This document shows positions 59,122 through 64,000 of a stretch of 64,000 bases of DNA, piece by piece. This DNA comes from Platerodrilus igneus (Eukaryota > Arthropoda > Insecta > Coleoptera > Lycidae), in assembly GCA_036346225.1 (NCBI GenBank), contig JARFIW010000139.1, forward strand, positions 5,952,001-6,016,000. The letters are read 5' to 3'. Position numbers and translations under genes: made by a program. Position 1 is the stretch's first letter. Each line of letters opens with the position of its first letter. Under the pieces are notes generated by a model that had not been told where the DNA came from, searched no databases, and saw only the letters and a list, made by a program, of their open reading frames with translations.

Positions 59122-60664
59122 GGGGCGAGAACGCAAAAACCAAAACTCCGGACTGGCATGGAAAAAGATGACAGTTTGCAAAATTATCAAGTTGTTCTTA
59201 GGAAAATACATTCACACTTGAGTTTTAATGGAGAAATTTGTAGCGCCTTGTTCTCGTTTAAAAGTGTTTTCACTTATCTCTAAAGCACTTTGTAGTAATA
59301 TTTATATAAATGTACGCTACTGAATAAATATATTGCCTGACATCAAATTGGAATAAGTCAACGAACCGAATTACTAATAGAAGCTCGCAGAATTCCATTA
59401 AACAGATTGGCATACATTTTTGATTTGTTCCTGGTGTGATGTTTTTATTATAAATAAATGGGTTACATGTTCTAAGATAGTCAGGCCTACTGATGAAGAT
59501 GATTTAAGTGCAGCATGATGAACGATGATGTAACCCAAACATCACGATTTGCGATTGAGAAAAAATAAATAAGCAATGCGGTGCGGCGCCTTGCATATAT
59601 CAAAATGTAGAAATAGCGCAGTAGTAATGGTTGATACATTTAATTTAAAAACTTCCTGGGTCAAAAAACCGCAAGCGATAACTTGTGTGCTAATTTTAAC
59701 AATTTTTTAAGGAATGACTTAGGCCTTTGCCAAATTTTTGACGCGTATTAAAACACTTGTTAAATTGATGCTGAAGATGCGCATATAATTTTGCAAAGTG
59801 TGGGATGATTATAAAATTAGGTTTTGCTGGTATTTTCCGCTCTGTAAACTCTGCGACACTGACGATTCGTATTCTTATTTATTTAATTACAGTATTTTTG
59901 ACGTATGATAGATAACGGAAGTGGCAATAAATTATTAATTCTTTGGACATTCATCAATAAAATTGCTTTTGTTCTACAAGAATGGTTTGGCTCGTGTGCC
60001 AAATATTATACACATGACCTCAGACATTTGTCCTACGTCCTATAATTTAAAGAACAATTAAAGCTTGTTGTGTATCGTTGCATTTAAGATTAAACCGAAA
60101 TTATTTTGAAGAGAAGCCGATTTTTGTGTTTTCCAAAAAAGACCCTCTTAATCTTGTTACATGCTTTCCACATTAAGACACGAGTAAAATAGAATGGATA
60201 GACTGGGGTCAATTGAAACACTTGAATAAATCGCGTACTGTAATTACATGTCAAGTCCTATCCGTTTAGCAATGCCCTTCAATTATAGTCAAATTGCCTG
60301 TATATGAAGGGCAGTATTGTATTAATTTCATATATTTGTACGAGGGGAAACAGTTGGGCTTGAGAAATGCGATTTACATCAATTTTTGACTTAAAATATA
60401 CATAGTGGTTAGTGTCAGAAAGGCCAAAATTGCCAATCATTGAGAACACTGATACCACTAAAGAATAAATTGTATTTTTTGTTCTTAATTTGTGACGGAC
60501 GTTTCTTATAGGGATTTTTCCCACTGATTACAAATCTATTAACAAATGTTTTCTGTCAACCTCTAGTCAAAAGTTATTCATATTTTTATAGTGGAACGTA
60601 TTATTATGTAATGTTCACATTTGTTATAATGCAAATTATTTATAACACGTCACTACAGAATCTC
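59122..60664. other. Sequence with no recognised gene
   Basis: The minus-strand frame 60279-60524 (81 codons) has no family motif. Nothing else. Confidence 0.4.
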
Positions 60665-62092
60665 AAAATTTTGTTGTATGTGATTTTCGTTTGGAGGAAT
60701 TCTCTGGAGCATCCCTAATTAGGTTCAACAAGAATCTGCGAGTTATTGTGGGGTTCCACTTCCTCTGGTATCGGTTTTCATAATACATAATGTCTTGGTA
60801 AAACCTTTCACATGTTTGTCACTCACAGACCCTAGATTTGCGGGGAAAAGGTCCAAATGCGGTTGGAAAAAATGAATTTTTAAAGACATCTTCAACTCAT
60901 ATCGTTGTATGTGGAAATTAAGGGATTCACAATTTATTCATAATTGTTTGCCTTATTTCCCAAGAAATTGGAACACACCTCTTTAAATGATACTCATGCA
61001 ACAGCCTCTACCTCGGTCAGTTTTGGATCGAATATTTTTACGATGTGGCGAATTTACGGCTCAATAAAAATCTTTTTTATTTTTGCCTCACTTGGTCTAC
61101 GAAACTTTTCTCTCAGATATTGGAATTTTTCACCATCTTTATTTAAAATTTTGACGAAGTTGTTAATCAGTCCCAGTTTTATGTACACAGGTGATAGCGA
61201 AACATTCTTTGTATCAACAAGAGGAGAAGGATTTGTAACATTCTTTTCTCAAGCAACAAGGTTTTTCGCATTTTTCAGTCGTTTACAAAGTAGTGTTTAT
61301 CATTTGCTCGCGTAGAAAACAGCAGTACTTAATTGCATTCCTACAAAAGTGTTACGACTTTTAAATCACCACATATGCTCCACCATGTTTTGTATACTTC
61401 ATTTATCAAGTAAAGTTTTCATATTATTATCGTTCCTTTTTCATATGTACTGTGAGGGCAATAGTAACAGAGGAGGTCGAATTTCTACTGTGTAGGAGAA
61501 CTCCCTTCAAGCTTAGAGTAGACGAATCAATAATTAGTCTTCAATGATTAGTTTTGTATTTACGCCCCAATGCATCTATTAGTCCAGGTACATATACACA
61601 GCACACCAACTGATCACACCATGTAAAAAAAATAAGAAAATCTTATTCACGTCTCCAATATATGGAAATATGTATACCACTTTCAATAGATTTCTAACCT
61701 TGCTTCCTGAATTCCAACAGTTCAGCTTGAGCTTTTGACACATTTAAATTCCGTGCTAAGTCGTTAAGCTCATCTTGTGAAAGTAAATGTGGAGTACTTG
61801 TATCGAATGGTTGAAAATCAGGATACGTGTCTTCTTCTATAGGTTCAATAATATTATCTTTAGTAGCATTCATATCATCGTCAAGTGTGTATAATTCTGG
61901 GCGCTTGGGGACAGGTAAATTCTGGCCGTGAAAAATTGGTCTAAGAGCTGATTTTAGGTTTGGGTACAGTATAGCATGCTTCGACTTCAGTGATATTCCA
62001 GATTGATTCATCAAGCAAAAATAGCAATGCGTAACATGATCTTTAGGTTTTCTCCATACCATAAGCACTACAAAAGGCATTGACTTACTGGT
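60665..62092 (-). pseudogene. Pseudogene of a multi-copy arthropod gene family, function unknown
   Basis: In minus-strand order: MPFVVLMVWRKPKDHVTHCY and CFLMNQSG (62080-62010), ELYTLDDDMNATKDN, LSQDELNDLARNLNVSKAQA (61760), LIIDSSTLSLKGVLLH (61500), LGLINNFVKIL, FQYLREKFRRPSEAKIKK (61140-61090), MSLKIHFFQPHLDLFPANLG (60880) and RFYQDIMYYENRYQRKWNPT (60800), ending at a stop near 60665. I remember this motif order from many uncharacterised, high-copy insect proteins; I cannot name a function. Stops, frameshifts and a missing middle segment (61300-61440) show decay. High copy number suggests link to a mobile element, unproven. Confidence 0.65.
61694..62080 (-). pseudogene. N-terminal open part of the family pseudogene
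   Basis: 128 codons from ATG 62080. A Cys/His pattern (HVTHCYFC) near residue 17 suggests a small metal site. An acidic middle (DDDMNATKDNIIEPIEED) precedes the LSQDELNDLARNLN segment. The upstream in-frame codons (GTSKS) also resemble the family, so the true start is probably further 5' and lost. Confidence 0.6.
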
Positions 62093-63518
62093 ACCGTTGA
62101 ACCATTATCTTAAATTCACAGCACGCACTGCCTAAATGATATGCAGCTCCCAAGGTTTATTCTGCATCCAAAATAAAGTCCATAAGTTTTTTTCTGAAAT
62201 TTAATCGTAAACTAGCCACATACGTAACAAAACATATCCGTTTGATTTACACAATTTCGCGACATTCTATAAAGTTTATCAGCAACATATATTGTAAGTA
62301 AAACATTAATTCTTTACTTATATTTTATATCTATTTATAGACGCGTTTAGGATGTCAGCTGCTGCTCATCCTGTTCGTGACGCTTATATATCTTAAGCCA
62401 GTCTTTCCAGCGACTTCTAGAACCTTTGCCAGAGATTATGACGCTTTGCACATTCCGATGGTGTCACCCGCCAAATTACATTCGTTACAGTATGTTATAT
62501 AGTGTAAACAGTTTTTAAAGAATATCTTAATACTTGAGGTTGAAACGAAAATTATGAGTACAGATTCGGTTTCAGCGACCAAGAGCACATAAAAGCCACC
62601 CATCAAAAACACAAATCATGTTGGTCTTTGTAATAGAAGTCGCACTTTTCTGTTCAGTTTGATGCTCTTGGCTTATGCTGAACTTCAAGCGGTTCTGCAT
62701 GTAACCAGGAGTGGTAGACGAAGGTACGATGCGACCCGATGTAATACGTTAAAATTGTATCCTATGAGTTAAAAATATGTGACGTAAGAAATAATACAAT
62801 CAGTCACACACATTATAAAATAGTTTAGTTATTTATATGAATTATAATAACAATACTAATATAAATAAAATACAATTGAATATAAAAGTTAATGCTAAAA
62901 AATACAGAAGTAAAATAAATCCCAGTTAACAAAATTGTATTTAGTTATAAGAGCTTTAACTACTTAAAAAACAAAGACTTTCTAACTAATAATTTAATTA
63001 ATGTTTCTAGCAGCAAATGCATCAATGATTTTAGTGGTATCTAATTTAACGCAAAGATTATGCTAGTAATGTTAAATCGACCAAATCATCTTGCGATAAA
63101 TCGGATCTCAGATACGTTTTAATTAATTTTAATGGAGAAAAAAAACTTTTTTTCCATGCTACAGCAAGTGATGTTAATAATACGTAATGTTATTGCACAA
63201 TCTAAATTATTGTTATATATGAAGTGTAATTAATTAATTTAAAAGACAGCACAATTTTTATTTGATTCTTCTGAACTAATATTCTTTAAAGTTTGAAGAT
63301 TACATAAAAGTTTAAAGGTTTTGTGGCATTTTAATTGCTCATATCTATCTTGTAAAGGAATTAACGCTGTATTTAAAATTATATTTAAAAGAATTTATTT
63401 TAAATAATAGTTGGCAACCTGAACTCCATTTGCAAAATAACAGCTGTTCTTTATTATCCAACTGATTACAAAAGCCTTTTCGACAACTTGTAGATACAGT
63501 GAAATTTTCTAAAAGCCT
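62093..63518. other. AT-rich sequence with no recognised gene
   Basis: Nothing supported. Confidence 0.4.
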
Positions 63519-63810
63519 TCACAACTTATTTCCTACTAATAGCTGACAGTACAAATACCAACTTCTTAACATCACTTAATATAGAAGCGCTATAATTAAT
63601 TTGTATCGATCGCTACAATAATGTATGTCGAATAGGGCACTTTATTTTTTACAGTTATTTAGCACTAATTTGATCTCTATCGCGATTTTCAAAGCTCTGA
63701 ATTAGAACTCATACTGTGGTCAAAGCCTTAATTAGAACTGATCTAACTAACGCTCATCACGGCAATTTATATTTTGTCCATTTGTTTTAATTATTTCGAG
63801 AACGACAATT
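63519..63810 (-). repeat. Dispersed repeat R, copy 4
   Basis: Reverse complement aligns with the other copies: gtatttgtactgtcagctat, tattgtagcgatcgatacaa, tctcgaaataatt. The most diverged copy. Confidence 0.55.
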
Positions 63811-64000
63811 GGAAAAAAGATGCAGGTTCGAATCCTTCCGGGACTTTATATTTCCATCTTTCGATTACTAGCTCGACTCGATCATTTGACCTTTGCATAA
63901 AAATCTGTTATTTAATTTTGTTCACTAATACCTTTGTATTTATCATCTTGCCTTGTGCAATTATTTAATATGTATATTTAATAGTTAGCTTACAGCTGTG
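63811..64000. other. AT-rich window end
   Basis: ggttcgaatcc at 63826 resembles a polymerase III B box but no A box or cloverleaf is present. Confidence 0.4.

Noticed and set aside
60944..61315. 123-codon plus-strand frame with hydrophobic segments
   Set aside because: Antisense of the family pseudogene; minus-strand motifs (LGLINNFVK, YLREKF) explain it.
63815..63840. tRNA T-arm-like ggttcgaatcc
   Set aside because: No acceptor, D or anticodon arms upstream, and the T stem pairs for only three bases.

Overview
This 64 kb window looks like repeat-dense intergenic DNA from an arthropod, most likely an insect. The evidence is AT-rich, intron-like sequence packed with broken eukaryotic transposable elements: RTE-type and R1-type LINEs, Penelope-like elements, Ty3/gypsy and BEL/Pao LTR elements, a tRNA-like SINE, a piggyBac-type MITE, satellites and (AT)n arrays. 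I found no intact host gene, rRNA, tRNA, operon or CRISPR array. Nearly every long open frame is a retroelement remnant or chance. Species and order cannot be fixed by eye.

Layout. 1.4-6.9 kb is a cluster of LINE copies of two related RTE-like subfamilies, the best spanning 4.05-6.5 kb. 8.7-14.0 kb holds two related ~2.1 kb LTR-like elements and a shorter segment, separated by (AT)n arrays. 15.1-15.8 kb is a short piggyBac-type element with TTAA duplications. 16.5-18.1 kb is a Penelope-like element (minus strand). 18.5-21.0 kb is a broken Ty3/gypsy element (plus strand) that carries a macro-domain-like reading frame after integrase and is split by a SINE with a target duplication. 21.3-21.85 kb is another LINE tail. 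23.3-27.3 kb holds two more (AT)n-bounded LTR-like elements; one is an inverted copy of that at 10.9-13.0 kb. 28.5-29.1 kb is a second Penelope fragment. 30.4-30.8 kb is a solo BEL/Pao LTR. 31.2-33.5 kb has a gag-like coiled coil, a ~130-140 bp tandem repeat and a gypsy protease/RT scrap. 33.6-35.1 kb is an R1-like LINE. 35.2-37.3 kb is RTE-like LINE debris, followed by a SINE. 40.84-46.37 kb is a BEL/Pao element with a perfect 5 bp target duplication but no reverse transcriptase. 49.6-50.4 kb has a minisatellite and a GC-richer possible promoter/exon. 53.1-59.1 kb is a ~184 bp satellite. 60.7-62.1 kb is a pseudogene of what appears to be a multi-copy arthropod gene family of unknown function.

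The parts do not form a pathway; the window records repeated insertion and decay. The points most worth following are the LTR-like family apparently confined to (AT)n arrays, the macro domain downstream of a gypsy integrase, the repeated loss of RT from otherwise recognisable elements, and the near-identical ~650 bp duplication inside the satellite. All family calls come from reading translations and comparing copies by eye; no database search was run.
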